A stretch of 64,000 nucleotides of DNA from Bacillus carboniphilus (GCF_039522365.1 NZ_BAAADJ010000023.1:222414-286413); one strand, 5' to 3'; counted from the stretch's first letter, positions 17,078 to 28,517 are shown. The notes: generated by a model from the letters alone, not told the origin. A program made the numbers and translations.

Positions 17078-17710
17078 TTGAATCGAAAACTATGGTGTAT
17101 CCCACTAGCCTGTCTTTTAGTTACTGGTTTAACAGCGTGTAACGCTGACGACAATGCTCAAAATCAGAAAGATACCAGAAATCCAATAAGTATTGGTTTT
17201 TCTACCAATGAAAAGACTAATAACGAAAATAACCACTTAGGTAAAACTTCAAACCGGAAAACTGCAGGTTATAAAAATCACGGATATAGTGATTTTAATT
17301 ACCATCATCATGCGGACAATGCGAAATGGATGAGTCAACGTTCTTTCTATGAAGAGCAACATGGTGACTTGGTGAATGAAATCACTAGCGAAGTTATGAG
17401 GGTTAAAGGAGTAAAGGATGCACGTACGATTGTGACAGAGGAACATATTATCGTCGGAGTTAATTTAGAACTGGCTCAGGATCAAAAGGAAGACATCAAG
17501 GAAACCGTGCATACTATTCGTGAAAAAGTTCTTCCGTATCAAGATGGAAGGGAAGTTAAGGTTGTTAGCGATAGAGAAAGTTTTTATCGAATTGAAGATT
17601 TAGATAATCGACTAAGAACGATTGACGATACGGATCAAATGAATCAAGAAGTGGAGCGGTTACTAAGAACGGTTGCAGCTCCGTTTAACGAACAAGAAAT
17701 AGCTAATTAG
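17078..17710 (+). CDS. YhcN/YlaJ family sporulation lipoprotein
   Basis: The protein starts with a lipoprotein signal: a basic N-terminus, a hydrophobic core and the lipobox LTAC, with the lipidated cysteine at residue 21. A polar Asn/Lys/His-rich linker follows (about 22-95), then a conserved domain (about 100-210) with the pattern VKGVKDARTIVTEEHIIVGV seen in the YhcN/YlaJ spore-germination lipoprotein family. The start is TTG 17078, 8 nt after AAAGGGGG; an upstream ATG at 17039 would add 13 residues before the signal and is rejected. It is probably made in the developing forespore, and its precise role is unknown. Confidence 0.88.
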   Translation: MNRKLWCIPLACLLVTGLTACNADDNAQNQKDTRNPISIGFSTNEKTNNENNHLGKTSNRKTAGYKNHGYSDFNYHHHADNAKWMSQRSFYEEQHGDLVNEITSEVMRVKGVKDARTIVTEEHIIVGVNLELAQDQKEDIKETVHTIREKVLPYQDGREVKVVSDRESFYRIEDLDNRLRTIDDTDQMNQEVERLLRTVAAPFNEQEIAN

Positions 17711-17719
17711 AGTGGAAAT

Positions 17720-17753
17720 GCAGAGCCTAAAGAAGGCTCTGCTTTTTATTTTT
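17720..17753 (+). terminator. Rho-independent terminator after the YhcN-type gene
   Basis: GCAGAGCC (17720-17727) pairs with GGCTCTGC (17735-17742) and is followed by a T-rich tail. Confidence 0.92.
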
Positions 17754-17852
17754 TAATAAAGATAGATAAAAATCACTGCTAGAAATAGTGGTTAAACTTT
17801 CTATTTTTGGTCAAACTAACAAATGAAAACAAATAAACTTGAGGTGACAAGC

Positions 17853-18386
17853 ATGACACTTCATCTACGGGTAGTCTTGTTAGTGGTGTTAGTTTTGGCT
17901 GCATACGGTATTGTCTTTTTAGACAGTAATGAATTAACTAGGGAAGAAGTGCAAGCAAAGGAGACCACTGCATCAGTAATGAAACCGTTAGTTGTTAGAG
18001 TGGTCTTAGAGAGAAATTATATAGATGGAGAAATTAGCGAAGAAATTGTTTATGAGAAAATCCTAGCGATGGAGGATTTTTGGAGTAAATATAGCGATTG
18101 GCAGTTAGTAGATATGGAAGAGGGGATTGTAAAATTCACAAAAGATGTGGATGACATATCTCCTTTATTAAAAACGACCGGATATTTTGGAATAACGAAT
18201 GATGGAGTACTTTCTATTTTTAATGGACTCCCTAGTCAGGACCGGATTATTCAGTCTTTCTTTCAAATTGATATGAGAAAATTAGAAAGTATAGAAAGGC
18301 AAAAGCTTGAGAAGGGGATTCGTATTTCTAATAAAGACCAGTACGTGGAGGTCCTTAAAACTTTTCGGAGTTATTCCAAAGAGTAA
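17853..18386 (+). CDS. bofC: Bypass-of-forespore protein BofC
   Basis: BofC is secreted from the forespore into the intermembrane space, where it inhibits the SpoIVB protease and delays pro-sigma-K processing by SpoIVFB. It has a signal peptide (residues about 5-25, hydrophobic LLVVLVLAAYGIVF). The N-terminal BofC domain (about 45-110) contains VVRVVLERNYIDGEISEE. The C-terminal domain resembles a four-helix fold. GAGGTGAC (17840-17847) points to ATG 17853, giving 177 residues, near the B. subtilis 170; ATG 17823 has no ribosome binding site. It acts in the same checkpoint as spoIVFA/FB at the start of the window. Confidence 0.92.
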   Translation: MTLHLRVVLLVVLVLAAYGIVFLDSNELTREEVQAKETTASVMKPLVVRVVLERNYIDGEISEEIVYEKILAMEDFWSKYSDWQLVDMEEGIVKFTKDVDDISPLLKTTGYFGITNDGVLSIFNGLPSQDRIIQSFFQIDMRKLESIERQKLEKGIRISNKDQYVEVLKTFRSYSKE

Positions 18387-18387
18387 G

Positions 18388-18420
18388 AGTAGCTTAGCGC
18401 TTAGCTGGCTACTTTTTTTC
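18388..18420 (+). terminator. Rho-independent terminator after bofC
   Basis: AGTAGC (18388-18393) pairs with GCTACT (18408-18413), with a further inner GC-rich hairpin, followed by a run of seven T. Confidence 0.82.
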
Positions 18421-18505
18421 GTGTTTACTCCCTCGTTTTGAATCGTCCATTTCATAAAAAGGTATGGTACAATGGAATGCAGCATAGGACGAGGAGTAAG
18501 AGGAA

Positions 18506-19108
18506 ATGTATGAATATCTAAATGGATTGATAGTGAATATAGAGCCGGAATATATTGTGATGGATGTAAATGGAGTAGGTTACCAAATCATGACGCCTAA
18601 CCCTTACAGATTTCCAAAAAAAGAAATGAAAGTTTATACTTTTTTGTATGTAAGAGAGGATATTCACTCTCTCTACGGATTTATTAGTAAAGAAGAACAA
18701 AAGCTGTTTAAGCAACTCCTAAATGTAACAGGAATTGGGCCAAAAGGTGCTTTAGCGATATTAGCTGCCACCTCCCCAAATGAGGTTGCTGCAGCAATTG
18801 AAACTGAAGATGAGAAGTTTTTAACGAAATTTCCTGGTGTAGGTAAAAAAACAGCTCGCCAGATGATTTTGGACTTAAAAGGGAAGTTAGCAGCCTTTGG
18901 TTCAAGTTTTGATCAGCAACTAAACGTGGACGATTTAACAGCAATAGATTCTCAAAATGAAATAGAAGAGGCTATTCTTGCACTGAAAGCGCTTGGTTAT
19001 TCGGACCGTGAGTTAAATAAGATTAAAAAAGATTTACAAAGTTTAGATCACTTGTCGACAGATCAATATGTGAAAAAGGCATTACAAATGCTGATGGCTA
19101 AAGGGTGA
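18506..19108 (+). CDS. ruvA: Holliday junction DNA helicase subunit RuvA
   Basis: RuvA tetramers bind Holliday junctions and load the RuvB motor. The OB-fold spans residues 1-62 (MYEYLNGLIVNIEPEYIVMDVNG region). Two helix-hairpin-helix motifs follow (LLNVTGIGPKGALAIL about 70-85, FPGVGKKTARQMI about 107-119). The flexible linker and RuvB-binding domain III (about 150-200) are complete. It has 200 residues, the normal length. AGAGGAA is close to ATG 18506. RuvB follows 6 bases after the stop, forming an operon that also includes the DUF2905 gene. Confidence 0.97.
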   Translation: MYEYLNGLIVNIEPEYIVMDVNGVGYQIMTPNPYRFPKKEMKVYTFLYVREDIHSLYGFISKEEQKLFKQLLNVTGIGPKGALAILAATSPNEVAAAIETEDEKFLTKFPGVGKKTARQMILDLKGKLAAFGSSFDQQLNVDDLTAIDSQNEIEEAILALKALGYSDRELNKIKKDLQSLDHLSTDQYVKKALQMLMAKG

Positions 19109-19114
19109 TAAAAG

Positions 19115-20116
19115 GTGGAAGATCGTATAATTTCTGACTCCGTTGCACCGGATGATGCATCCCTTGAATGGAGTGTTCGTCCTCAGTCTTTTGAACATTA
19201 CATAGGACAGGAACAAGTTAAACATAATTTAAAAATATTTATTGAGGCAGCTAAAATTAGAGAAGAGTCTCTAGACCATGTGTTATTATATGGCCCTCCA
19301 GGTTTAGGGAAAACAACCCTTGCGAGTATCATTGCATCCGAAATGCAGGTGCAGATGAAGACAACGTCTGGCCCTGCGATTGAAAGGGCTGGCGATTTGG
19401 CAGCTATATTGACGACTCTTGAACCAGGAGACGTTCTATTTATAGATGAAATACATAGACTCCCTCGAGCAGTCGAAGAAGTGCTTTATAGCGCAATGGA
19501 GGACTTTTGTATTGATATTGTGATTGGAAAAGGAGAAGGAGCACGTTCGGTTAGGCTCGATTTACCTCCGTTTACATTAGTTGGAGCAACTACGAGAGCG
19601 GGTGCATTAACAGCCCCTTTAAGAGACCGATTTGGGGTTCTTTGTCGGTTAGAGTACTATGAACCAAAGGAATTGGCAAAAATCGTAGTAAGAACAGCTG
19701 ATATTTTGGGAATGGAAGTAGAGGAATTAGCTGCGATAGAAATCGCTAGACGTTCCCGAGGTACTCCGAGAATTGCGAATAGGCTCCTTAGGAGAGTTCG
19801 TGATTTTGCCCAAGTTCAAGGGGATGCCCATATTGATTTACAAGTAACACACCAAGCATTAGATCAGCTTCAGGTTGATAAACAAGGTTTGGATCATATT
19901 GATCATAAACTGTTACTTGGTATGATTGAAAAATATCGAGGTGGACCAGTAGGGGTCGAAACGATATCGGCCACTATCGGAGAAGAGGTAACGACTGTAG
20001 AGGAAGTTTACGAGCCTTATTTAATGCAAATCGGCTTTATCCAAAGAACTCCTCGTGGCCGAGTTGTTACCCCATTAGCATACCAACACTTTAATTTGGA
20101 GGTGCCCAGGACTTGA
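19115..20116 (+). CDS. ruvB: Holliday junction branch-migration ATPase RuvB
   Basis: RuvB hexamers drive branch migration with RuvA. The AAA+ core has Walker [10 protein letters not shown] at 60-68, the Walker B/DEIH box near 110-114 and sensor GATTRAG; the C-terminal winged helix (about 260-333) carries [10 protein letters not shown] and TPRGR. It has 333 residues. The start is GTG 19115, with AAGGGTGA 6 nt upstream. Its stop overlaps the next gene by 4 bases. Confidence 0.98.
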   Translation: MEDRIISDSVAPDDASLEWSVRPQSFEHYIGQEQVKHNLKIFIEAAKIREESLDHVLLYGPPGLGKTTLASIIASEMQVQMKTTSGPAIERAGDLAAILTTLEPGDVLFIDEIHRLPRAVEEVLYSAMEDFCIDIVIGKGEGARSVRLDLPPFTLVGATTRAGALTAPLRDRFGVLCRLEYYEPKELAKIVVRTADILGMEVEELAAIEIARRSRGTPRIANRLLRRVRDFAQVQGDAHIDLQVTHQALDQLQVDKQGLDHIDHKLLLGMIEKYRGGPVGVETISATIGEEVTTVEEVYEPYLMQIGFIQRTPRGRVVTPLAYQHFNLEVPRT

Positions 20117-20319
20117 GTGGAATTGGGAAATTGTTAATGATTTTGGGAGCAGTTGTTTTCGTTGTAGGTTTTCTCATCTATTTCTTTAAGCTTGGTAAGC
20201 TTCCAGGAGACATCGTTATAAAAAAAGGAAATACGACCTTTTATTTTCCCATCGTCACTTCAATCTTGGTTAGTATTATTTTATCACTCATATTCTTCTT
20301 TGTTGGAAGATGGAAGTAA
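20113..20319 (+). CDS. DUF2905 small membrane protein
   Basis: This is a 68-residue protein with two membrane segments (about 8-27 and 45-64) separated by the conserved [20 protein letters not shown] stretch characteristic of the DUF2905 family. Its function is unknown. The start is TTG 20113, with GGAGGTG 7 nt upstream, overlapping the ruvB stop. The B. subtilis equivalent at this position is, as I recall, yrzS. Its persistent linkage to ruvB and queA is more likely operon inheritance than functional evidence. Confidence 0.88.
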   Translation: MSGIGKLLMILGAVVFVVGFLIYFFKLGKLPGDIVIKKGNTTFYFPIVTSILVSIILSLIFFFVGRWK

Positions 20320-20346
20320 CATATAGATAGGAGCTTGATAGACATC

Positions 20347-22538
<2,192 letters not shown>

Positions 22539-22561
22539 ATAAAAGGAAAGGGGTGACTTGA

Positions 22562-22846
22562 ATGGGTGGCTTAGCAGGTTTATTACCAATTATTTTGATG
22601 TTTGTATTATTCTACTTCCTATTGATTCGTCCACAGCAAAAACGTCAAAAAGCTGTTCAGCAAATGCAAAATGACCTTCAAAAGGGTGACAAAATTGTAA
22701 CCATTGGTGGTCTACACGGATTTGTTGATGCAATTGATGAGGGACAAATCGTGATTAAATGTGGAGATGGAAGTCGTCTTACATACGACCGTGCAGCAGT
22801 ACGTGACGTGGTCGAGAAATCAAAAGGTACTAGCTTAGAAAAATAA
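22562..22846 (+). CDS. yajC: Preprotein translocase accessory subunit YajC
   Basis: YajC associates with SecDF and the Sec channel and is not essential. It is a 94-residue protein with one membrane segment (residues 6-22), then LIRPQQKRQKA and the conserved cytoplasmic domain containing KGDKIVTIGGLHG. AAGGGGTGA precedes ATG 22562. It is the last gene of queA-tgt-yajC and is followed by a terminator. secDF lies 3.4 kb downstream. Confidence 0.96.
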   Translation: MGGLAGLLPIILMFVLFYFLLIRPQQKRQKAVQQMQNDLQKGDKIVTIGGLHGFVDAIDEGQIVIKCGDGSRLTYDRAAVRDVVEKSKGTSLEK

Positions 22847-22848
22847 GA

Positions 22849-22881
22849 AAAACTGGCGGGGTTCGCCAGTTTTTTGTTTTT
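22849..22881. terminator. Bidirectional terminator between yajC and the YrzE-like gene
   Basis: AAAACTGGCG (22849-22858) pairs with CGCCAGTTTT (22864-22873) around a 5-nt loop, with T-rich sequence on the right and A-rich sequence on the left. It serves the two convergent genes. Confidence 0.9.
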
Positions 22882-23310
22882 TTATGCATTTCGACTCGCA
22901 GTCATATTAACTCCTAGAATACCACCCATCATAGCTGTAATGATAAAGCATAAGTGGTAAACCATTTCCTTAAGGGTAAACATGGAGTCATACCCTAGAA
23001 ATTGGAATAAGAGAATGATGATTGTAAATAATACTCCAGTCGCTCCCCCTAATAACCACCCTTTTTCTTTTCCTTTTCCTCCGGAGATAAACCCTCCTAC
23101 AAACATGGCTAGAAAGGTAATCCCTGTAAGTACATATTGAATGGAGTGTTCTTGAAGAGATGTAAAACGTAATAATAGGGAGAAAATAAAGCTAGTTAAA
23201 ACGGCAAAAATGAATATGGTTAATACACCAAAAAGGATTGCACGACCTATTTTTCTTGTTTCGATGGTTCCCCTCTCCTCTCTAATATAAGTACAAGTTA
23301 GTACAAGCAT
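22882..23310 (-). CDS. yrzE: TIGR04086 family (YrzE-like) membrane protein
   Basis: The protein has four hydrophobic segments and the glycine-rich loop GGFISGGKGKEKGWLLGGATG, recognisable as the TIGR04086/YrzE family. Its function is unknown. The annotated ATG at 23310 has no visible ribosome binding site, whereas GGAGAGGGG lies ideally before an ATC codon (23265-23263), which would give a product starting (M)ETRKIGRAILFG with the usual short N-terminus. No ATG, GTG or TTG lies in frame near that point. The true start may therefore be a non-canonical AUC. It is convergent with yajC and divergent from the DUF421 gene. Confidence 0.82.
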   Translation of the reverse strand: MLVLTCTYIREERGTIETRKIGRAILFGVLTIFIFAVLTSFIFSLLLRFTSLQEHSIQYVLTGITFLAMFVGGFISGGKGKEKGWLLGGATGVLFTIIILLFQFLGYDSMFTLKEMVYHLCFIITAMMGGILGVNMTASRNA

Positions 23311-23438
23311 ATTCTTGAGGTATTCAATTTAGAATCGAAATTTAAACGAATAGATATATTTTTGTTTAACTATTTATGCCAAACATATTTTTGTAATTTA
23401 GTAAAACAATAAATAAAGTATGGAAAAGGGGTGATGGC

Positions 23439-24089
23439 TTGGAGGAGTATCTCATCATTATAATGAGAACTCTTTTTCTCTACATCGGAATTACAATTCT
23501 TTTTCGCCTGATGGGTAAAAGAGAAATTGGGGAGCTAAGTATCCTAGACTTAGTGGTCTTCATTATGATTGCAGAACTAGCTGTAGTGGCCATTGAAGAT
23601 CCTAAGACCCCGATGTTAAAACAGCTTCTTCCGATGATTATATTGTTAGGAGTTCAAGTGCTTACCGCTTTCATTTCATTAAAAAGTGAACGGTTTAGAC
23701 AAGTGGTAGATGGGCAGCCTACAATCATTATCAATAAGGGAAAGATTGACGAGGCAGCCATGAGAAAACAACGCTATAATTTTGATGACTTGCTTCTTCA
23801 ATTGCGAGAAAAGGATGTTCGAGATATCACTGAAGTAGATTATGCCATCCTAGAGTCCTCAGGAAAATTATCCGTTTTCACGACAGAGTCAGACCGAGAA
23901 GAAAACGACTTTACATTGCCACTCGTTGTAGATGGGGCCATTCAGGATGGAAACCTTCAGGTCATTGGAAAAGATAGAAATTGGCTAATGAGTGAACTAA
24001 AGAAAAATGGATATGCCAAAATAGATAGCATTTCGTTTTGTAGCTTTCAAAATGGAAGCTGGTTTATTGATGAAAAGGATGAAGCATAA
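23439..24089 (+). CDS. DUF421 membrane protein (YrbG/YetF-like)
   Basis: The protein has three hydrophobic segments within residues 1-82 (LFLYIGITILFRLMGKREIGE, LDLVVFIMIAELAVV, MIILLGVQVLTAFI) followed by the DUF421 domain (about 85-145, YNFDDLLLQLREKDVRDITEVDYAILE). A C-terminal extension of about 70 residues is present. Family members are spore- or stress-associated in Bacillus, but the function is not known. The start is TTG 23439, after AGGGGTGAT. B. subtilis yrbG lies at the same position. Confidence 0.9.
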   Translation: MEEYLIIIMRTLFLYIGITILFRLMGKREIGELSILDLVVFIMIAELAVVAIEDPKTPMLKQLLPMIILLGVQVLTAFISLKSERFRQVVDGQPTIIINKGKIDEAAMRKQRYNFDDLLLQLREKDVRDITEVDYAILESSGKLSVFTTESDREENDFTLPLVVDGAIQDGNLQVIGKDRNWLMSELKKNGYAKIDSISFCSFQNGSWFIDEKDEA

Positions 24090-24116
24090 AAAGGGCCAAG
24101 GAAGGCCCTTTTTATT
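24088..24116. terminator. Terminator between the DUF421 gene and spoVB
   Basis: AAAAAGGGCC (24088-24097) pairs with GGCCCTTTTT (24104-24113) around AAGGAA. The symmetrical A and T flanks allow use from both sides. Confidence 0.88.
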
Positions 24117-25686
24117 ATTTAATAATTTGAATCAAAGTTAGTCTTGATAAAAACCCACCAATATATGGAATTCGATCGGTTTCTTCTTTTTTCACAAGCC
24201 CTAGCATTCCTACTAGCAGTAAATACAAACAAGTCATAACAAGTGTGGCTACAATAATCTTTAGGACTAATGGTAAAGAATGGGCTTGGCCCAAAATAAG
24301 GCCTCCAAACCAGCCAGTTAGTAACATGGTAGCCATCACTTTTATTAGTTCTCTCACGTTAATGGAGAACTGTATCGTCTTAAGGACGGTAAAGTAGTGT
24401 AAAAAGGTGACTAACACCATACCTACTACCATTCCAAGTGCTGCTCCCATAATGCCAAATTTAGGATTGGAAGCTAAAAGGAATATCGTAGCAAGCTTTG
24501 CCAAGTTTCCAAAAAGACTGTTATACATAGCCGCTCTTGCCATATCGAGTGCTTGCAGGACAGCAGCCAAAGGACCCTGGACATAATAAATGACAAAGAA
24601 AGGTGCCATAACCTTAATAAAATCCGAACCATTTGAAGACCCATACATAGCTTCCATAAGTGGTTCAGCTAATACAAATAATATGACCACACTTAAACCA
24701 CCTGTAACATACGAGAATCGTAAGGTTTGATTCAGGCGACTTTCTACAAGTTTGCGATTATTTAATGAATTCGCCTCACTAATAGCTGGTACAAGTGAAG
24801 TTGATAGGGCATATGTGATAAAGGATGGTAGAAAAAGAAGCGGAAGTGCAAATCCCGTTAAAGCTCCGTATTGCTTTGTAGCTAATTGGGCCGCAACACC
24901 AGCTAATGCAAGGCTGTGTGCCACAACTATAGGTTCGAAAAACCAAGAAACAGAACCAATCATTCGACTTCCTAGTGTGGGTAAAGCTACACTCATAAGC
25001 TCCCCGAAGGTATCTTTTCCAGACTGAATACTTTGAAAGAATTTTTTCCTTACTCTAAAGTGTTTTTTCAGTTTAAACATGGTTAATAAGTAAATGAGAG
25101 ACACTAGCTCGCCCATAATGGAAGCAACCATGGCTGCTGCTGCTGCATATTCGACACCGTAAGGCATAAAGGCTTTCGTCATAAAAGCAATAAGTAAAAT
25201 TCGGACAAATTGTTCAATCACCTGAGAAAGAGCAGCAGGCTTCATGTTTTGTCTTCCTTGGAAGTAACCTCTTATAACAGAAGAAATAGCAATAATCGGT
25301 ATAACAGGAGCTATGGCCATTAACGGATATATTGTTCTGGGGTCTGTAAATAAAAGGTCGGATAGGACTGGCGCTAATAGCAGTAAGGCTGGTGTGAAAA
25401 TGAGTGATAATGATAAAGTAGTAGCTAATGAAACAACTAATATTTTCTTAACCTTTTTCTTATCACCTTGTGCCTCAGCCTCTGCCACACACTTTGAGAT
25501 GGCAACAGGTAATCCCAATTGTGTCAGTGTAATCACTAAAATAAACGTTGGGAATGCCATCATGTAGAGGCCGACTCCTTCTTCTCCGATGACTCTAGCA
25601 ATAACAACTCTATTAATAAACCCAAGAATCCTGGTTATAAATCCTGCTAAGATTAGAATAATAGCCCCTTTTACAAATTTGGACAT
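24115..25686 (-). CDS. spoVB: Stage V sporulation protein B (lipid II flippase-like, MOP superfamily)
   Basis: SpoVB belongs to the MATE/MurJ-like polysaccharide-exporter superfamily and is needed for spore cortex synthesis, presumably by moving a peptidoglycan precursor across the mother-cell-side membrane. The 523 residues hold about 14 membrane segments; the N-terminus KGAIILILAGFITRILGFINR is typical. The start at 25686 is chosen because AGGGAGA precedes it and the product then begins MSKFVKG; the 15 residues of the longer frame are unsupported. It is divergent from comN, with an AT-rich imperfect palindrome between them. Confidence 0.95.
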   Translation of the reverse strand: MSKFVKGAIILILAGFITRILGFINRVVIARVIGEEGVGLYMMAFPTFILVITLTQLGLPVAISKCVAEAEAQGDKKKVKKILVVSLATTLSLSLIFTPALLLLAPVLSDLLFTDPRTIYPLMAIAPVIPIIAISSVIRGYFQGRQNMKPAALSQVIEQFVRILLIAFMTKAFMPYGVEYAAAAAMVASIMGELVSLIYLLTMFKLKKHFRVRKKFFQSIQSGKDTFGELMSVALPTLGSRMIGSVSWFFEPIVVAHSLALAGVAAQLATKQYGALTGFALPLLFLPSFITYALSTSLVPAISEANSLNNRKLVESRLNQTLRFSYVTGGLSVVILFVLAEPLMEAMYGSSNGSDFIKVMAPFFVIYYVQGPLAAVLQALDMARAAMYNSLFGNLAKLATIFLLASNPKFGIMGAALGMVVGMVLVTFLHYFTVLKTIQFSINVRELIKVMATMLLTGWFGGLILGQAHSLPLVLKIIVATLVMTCLYLLLVGMLGLVKKEETDRIPYIGGFLSRLTLIQIIK

Positions 25687-25723
25687 ATTGATTTCTCCCT
25701 GCCTTCTCAAATTCGTTAGCTTC

Positions 25724-25743
25724 ATATACAATGATATATATGC
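25724..25743. promoter_or_regulatory. AT-rich imperfect palindrome in the spoVB/comN divergent promoter region
   Basis: CATATACAATGATATATATG has matching ends (CATATA/TATATG). It contains CATaTACAAT, similar to a sigma-E -10, on the + strand. This could be overlapping divergent promoters or a regulator site; no better resolution is possible by eye. Confidence 0.35.
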
Positions 25744-25787
25744 TCAGGGATGGACAAAGCATGACAAGTTTAAAAGGAGAGAGTGCC

Positions 25788-26102
25788 TTGGATACGACAA
25801 AAGCATGGGAATCATATAGAACAGAATTGAAGCCAGCCTTAGATAGCAAGGTAAGTGAGCTTAAGCTTCTAGGCTATAAAAAAGTAACAGAAGATCAATT
25901 GTGGACTTATTTATTATCAAAAAGATGGAAAAAACTAGGGGGAGAGGCACGACTTCATCAACTAGTGAATGATATTTTATCTGTAAAACCGCAAGAATTT
26001 ATGAGCTTTCAAACAGTAGAAGCATTTAAATCTCCTAACCTGTTTGCGAAAATAGATGAGGATGAATTAAAAGAATTATTGGCATTTAAACCTGGAAATT
26101 GA
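25788..26102 (+). CDS. comN: Post-transcriptional regulator ComN
   Basis: ComN controls comE mRNA levels and is located at division sites through DivIVA in B. subtilis. The 104-residue protein starts MDTTKAWESYRTELKPAL and contains KVSELKLLGYKKVTEDQLWTYL, typical of the family; the C-terminus has a DEDELKELLAFK-like acidic helix. The start is TTG 25788, just after AAAGGAGAGAG; the longer frame from 25731 crosses the spoVB promoter and is rejected. It lies between spoVB and secDF as in B. subtilis (yrzD). Confidence 0.87.
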   Translation: MDTTKAWESYRTELKPALDSKVSELKLLGYKKVTEDQLWTYLLSKRWKKLGGEARLHQLVNDILSVKPQEFMSFQTVEAFKSPNLFAKIDEDELKELLAFKPGN

Positions 26103-26226
26103 TTGTATGTCTTTATTTATTCTTTATTTAGGTATAAAATTTTAACATTGAAATAATTTTGTAATCATCGATTCTTTCATAGCGAAAGAAAGATTTGCAG
26201 TGTACTGTTAAGGAGGATTTTACATA

Positions 26227-28491
26227 ATGATTAAACGCAGTCGAATCGTTGCGTTTTTTCTCATTGTCTTGTTACTCGCAAGTACAATGGGTCTGACAAC
26301 GAAGGATATTCTAGGAAACATTAAACTTGGATTAGACCTACAGGGTGGATTCGAAGTCTTATACCAAGTAGAGAAAACTGAGAACGGCCCTAAGATTACA
26401 AACGATATTGTAGCAAGCACGGCAGAAACATTAAATAATCGTGTTAATTCATTAGGAGTAAATGAACCAAGCATTGATATTGAAGAGGGAGATCGAATTC
26501 GCGTTCAGTTGGCGGGTGTAGAGAATCAAGCTACTGCACGTGAGCTATTAGCTACTGAAGCAAACATTAGTTTCCGTGACGTGAATGATCAGGTTCTCTT
26601 AGACGGTACAGATCTTGTTGAAGGTGGAGCCAAACAGTCTTTTGATGAACAAGGTAAACCAATCGTTACTTTAGAGCTTAAAAGTGCAGACTTGTTTGCA
26701 GATGCCACTCGCAAAGTTCTAGAAATGGGACAGCCTGTCATTGTCATTTGGTTGGATTTTGAGGAAGGCGATTCTTACCAGGAAGAACTCACAAAACCAG
26801 AGGAAAAAAGAAAATTCATTTCGAACCCCTCTGTTAGTAAAGTCATTAACAGCAAGGATGTCATGATTGAAGGAAGCTTTACAGCAAAAGAAGCACAAAC
26901 GTTAGCTTCCTTACTAAACTCAGGTAGCTTGCCAGTTAAGCTAGAAGAAATCTATTCTACTTCAGTTGGTGCCCAGTTTGGTGAACAGGCTCTCGATAAG
27001 ACTATTTTTGCAGGACTTATTGGGATTGGACTTGTTTTCTTATTTATGCTCGTGTTCTACCGTTTCCTTGGTTTAATTGCGGTCATGACATTATCTGTCT
27101 ACATTTATTTAGTCGTACTAGTATTCGATTGGATGAACGCAGTCCTGACACTACCGGGAATTGCAGCCCTTATTCTCGGGGTAGGTATGGCTGTTGATGC
27201 AAATATTATTACGTACGAAAGAATCAAAGAGGAAATAAAAGTAGGTCGCTCTATTAAAGCGGCATTCCAAGAGGGGAATAAATCCTCACTGTTAACAATA
27301 TTGGATGCTAACATCACGACGATTTTGGCCGGAGCTGTACTATTTATGTTTGGGACAAGCTCGGTTAAAGGGTTTGCAACGATGTTAATCATCAGTATCC
27401 TTGCCAGCTTTATTACCGCCATCTATGGAACTAGACTTCTTCTTGGTCTATGGGTGAATAGTAAAGCACTTAACAAACGTCCAGGCTGGTTTGGTGTTAA
27501 GAAAGAAGAGATTAAGGATATTGCAGAAGGCTTTGATGCCTACACATTACCTAACAAATTTGATAAATGGGACTTTTTAAAACATCAGAAAAAGTTCTTC
27601 ATTTTCTCAGGAATATTACTTGCTGCTGGATTAGTGTGTTTACTAGTATTCAGGTTAAATCTTGGAATTGACTTTTCAAGTGGTACTCGTGTTCAAATTT
27701 TAGCTGAGGATTCTGTGACTTCAGAAGAAATTACAAATGAACTCGAAAAAATCGATATGGTATCTAACGACATTGTACTGGCTGGTGATAATAATGAGAT
27801 GGCCGTCGTTCAGTATAAAGGAGTTATGACCAAAGAAGAAATTGATACATTAAAATCACATTTCATGGATGTGTATGGTTCTGAACCAAGTGTAAGTACC
27901 GTTTCACCAACAGTTGGTACTGAATTAGCCAAGAATGCTTTAATGGCAGTCGCAATTGCTGCGATAGGAATCATCATTTATGTTGCATTCCGATTTGAAG
28001 CGAAAATGGGTGTTGCATCTGTTCTGGCATTAGTCCATGATGCGTTCTTAATTGTAGCGGTCTTTAGTATTACGAGGTTTGAAGTGGATATTACTTTCAT
28101 TGCTGCAGTACTAACCATTATTGGTTATTCAATCAATGATACCATTGTTACATTTGATCGAATAAGAGCTAACTTACGTAACAAGAAGAGATTGAAATCC
28201 TACGAAGATATTAAGGAAGTTGTCAATCAAAGTTTAAGACAAACATTTACAAGATCAATCAACACTGTATTGACTGTAGTCTTAACAGTTGTAGCTCTTT
28301 TTGTATTAGGTGCAGAGTCTATAACAAACTTCTCTTTTGCATTACTAATCGGTTTAATTGCCGGTACTTACTCTTCTCTTTTCATCGCAGCCCAAGTATG
28401 GATGATTTGGAAAGGGAAAGAGCTTGAGAAAAAAGGAACAATCGTCACAGAGAAAAAAGAAAAAGCATTCTCAGACGAACCACAAGTATAA
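26227..28491 (+). CDS. secDF: Protein-export membrane protein SecDF (fused)
   Basis: SecDF is an RND-type proton-driven factor that assists late steps of Sec export. The single chain of 754 residues carries the SecD half first (TM1 about 7-24; DLQGG-type signature GLDLQGGFEVLY about 36-47; five TM segments about 255-415) and then the SecF half (from about 450; second GIDFSSGTR signature about 480-490; TM segments about 575-735). The natural SecD-SecF fusion is usual for Bacillus. TAAGGAGG precedes ATG 26227. It is monocistronic as far as I can see, ending at the structured element at 28518-28582. Confidence 0.97.
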   Translation: MIKRSRIVAFFLIVLLLASTMGLTTKDILGNIKLGLDLQGGFEVLYQVEKTENGPKITNDIVASTAETLNNRVNSLGVNEPSIDIEEGDRIRVQLAGVENQATARELLATEANISFRDVNDQVLLDGTDLVEGGAKQSFDEQGKPIVTLELKSADLFADATRKVLEMGQPVIVIWLDFEEGDSYQEELTKPEEKRKFISNPSVSKVINSKDVMIEGSFTAKEAQTLASLLNSGSLPVKLEEIYSTSVGAQFGEQALDKTIFAGLIGIGLVFLFMLVFYRFLGLIAVMTLSVYIYLVVLVFDWMNAVLTLPGIAALILGVGMAVDANIITYERIKEEIKVGRSIKAAFQEGNKSSLLTILDANITTILAGAVLFMFGTSSVKGFATMLIISILASFITAIYGTRLLLGLWVNSKALNKRPGWFGVKKEEIKDIAEGFDAYTLPNKFDKWDFLKHQKKFFIFSGILLAAGLVCLLVFRLNLGIDFSSGTRVQILAEDSVTSEEITNELEKIDMVSNDIVLAGDNNEMAVVQYKGVMTKEEIDTLKSHFMDVYGSEPSVSTVSPTVGTELAKNALMAVAIAAIGIIIYVAFRFEAKMGVASVLALVHDAFLIVAVFSITRFEVDITFIAAVLTIIGYSINDTIVTFDRIRANLRNKKRLKSYEDIKEVVNQSLRQTFTRSINTVLTVVLTVVALFVLGAESITNFSFALLIGLIAGTYSSLFIAAQVWMIWKGKELEKKGTIVTEKKEKAFSDEPQV

Positions 28492-28517
28492 TTATGTAGA
28501 ATCAGTAAAACTTAGCT

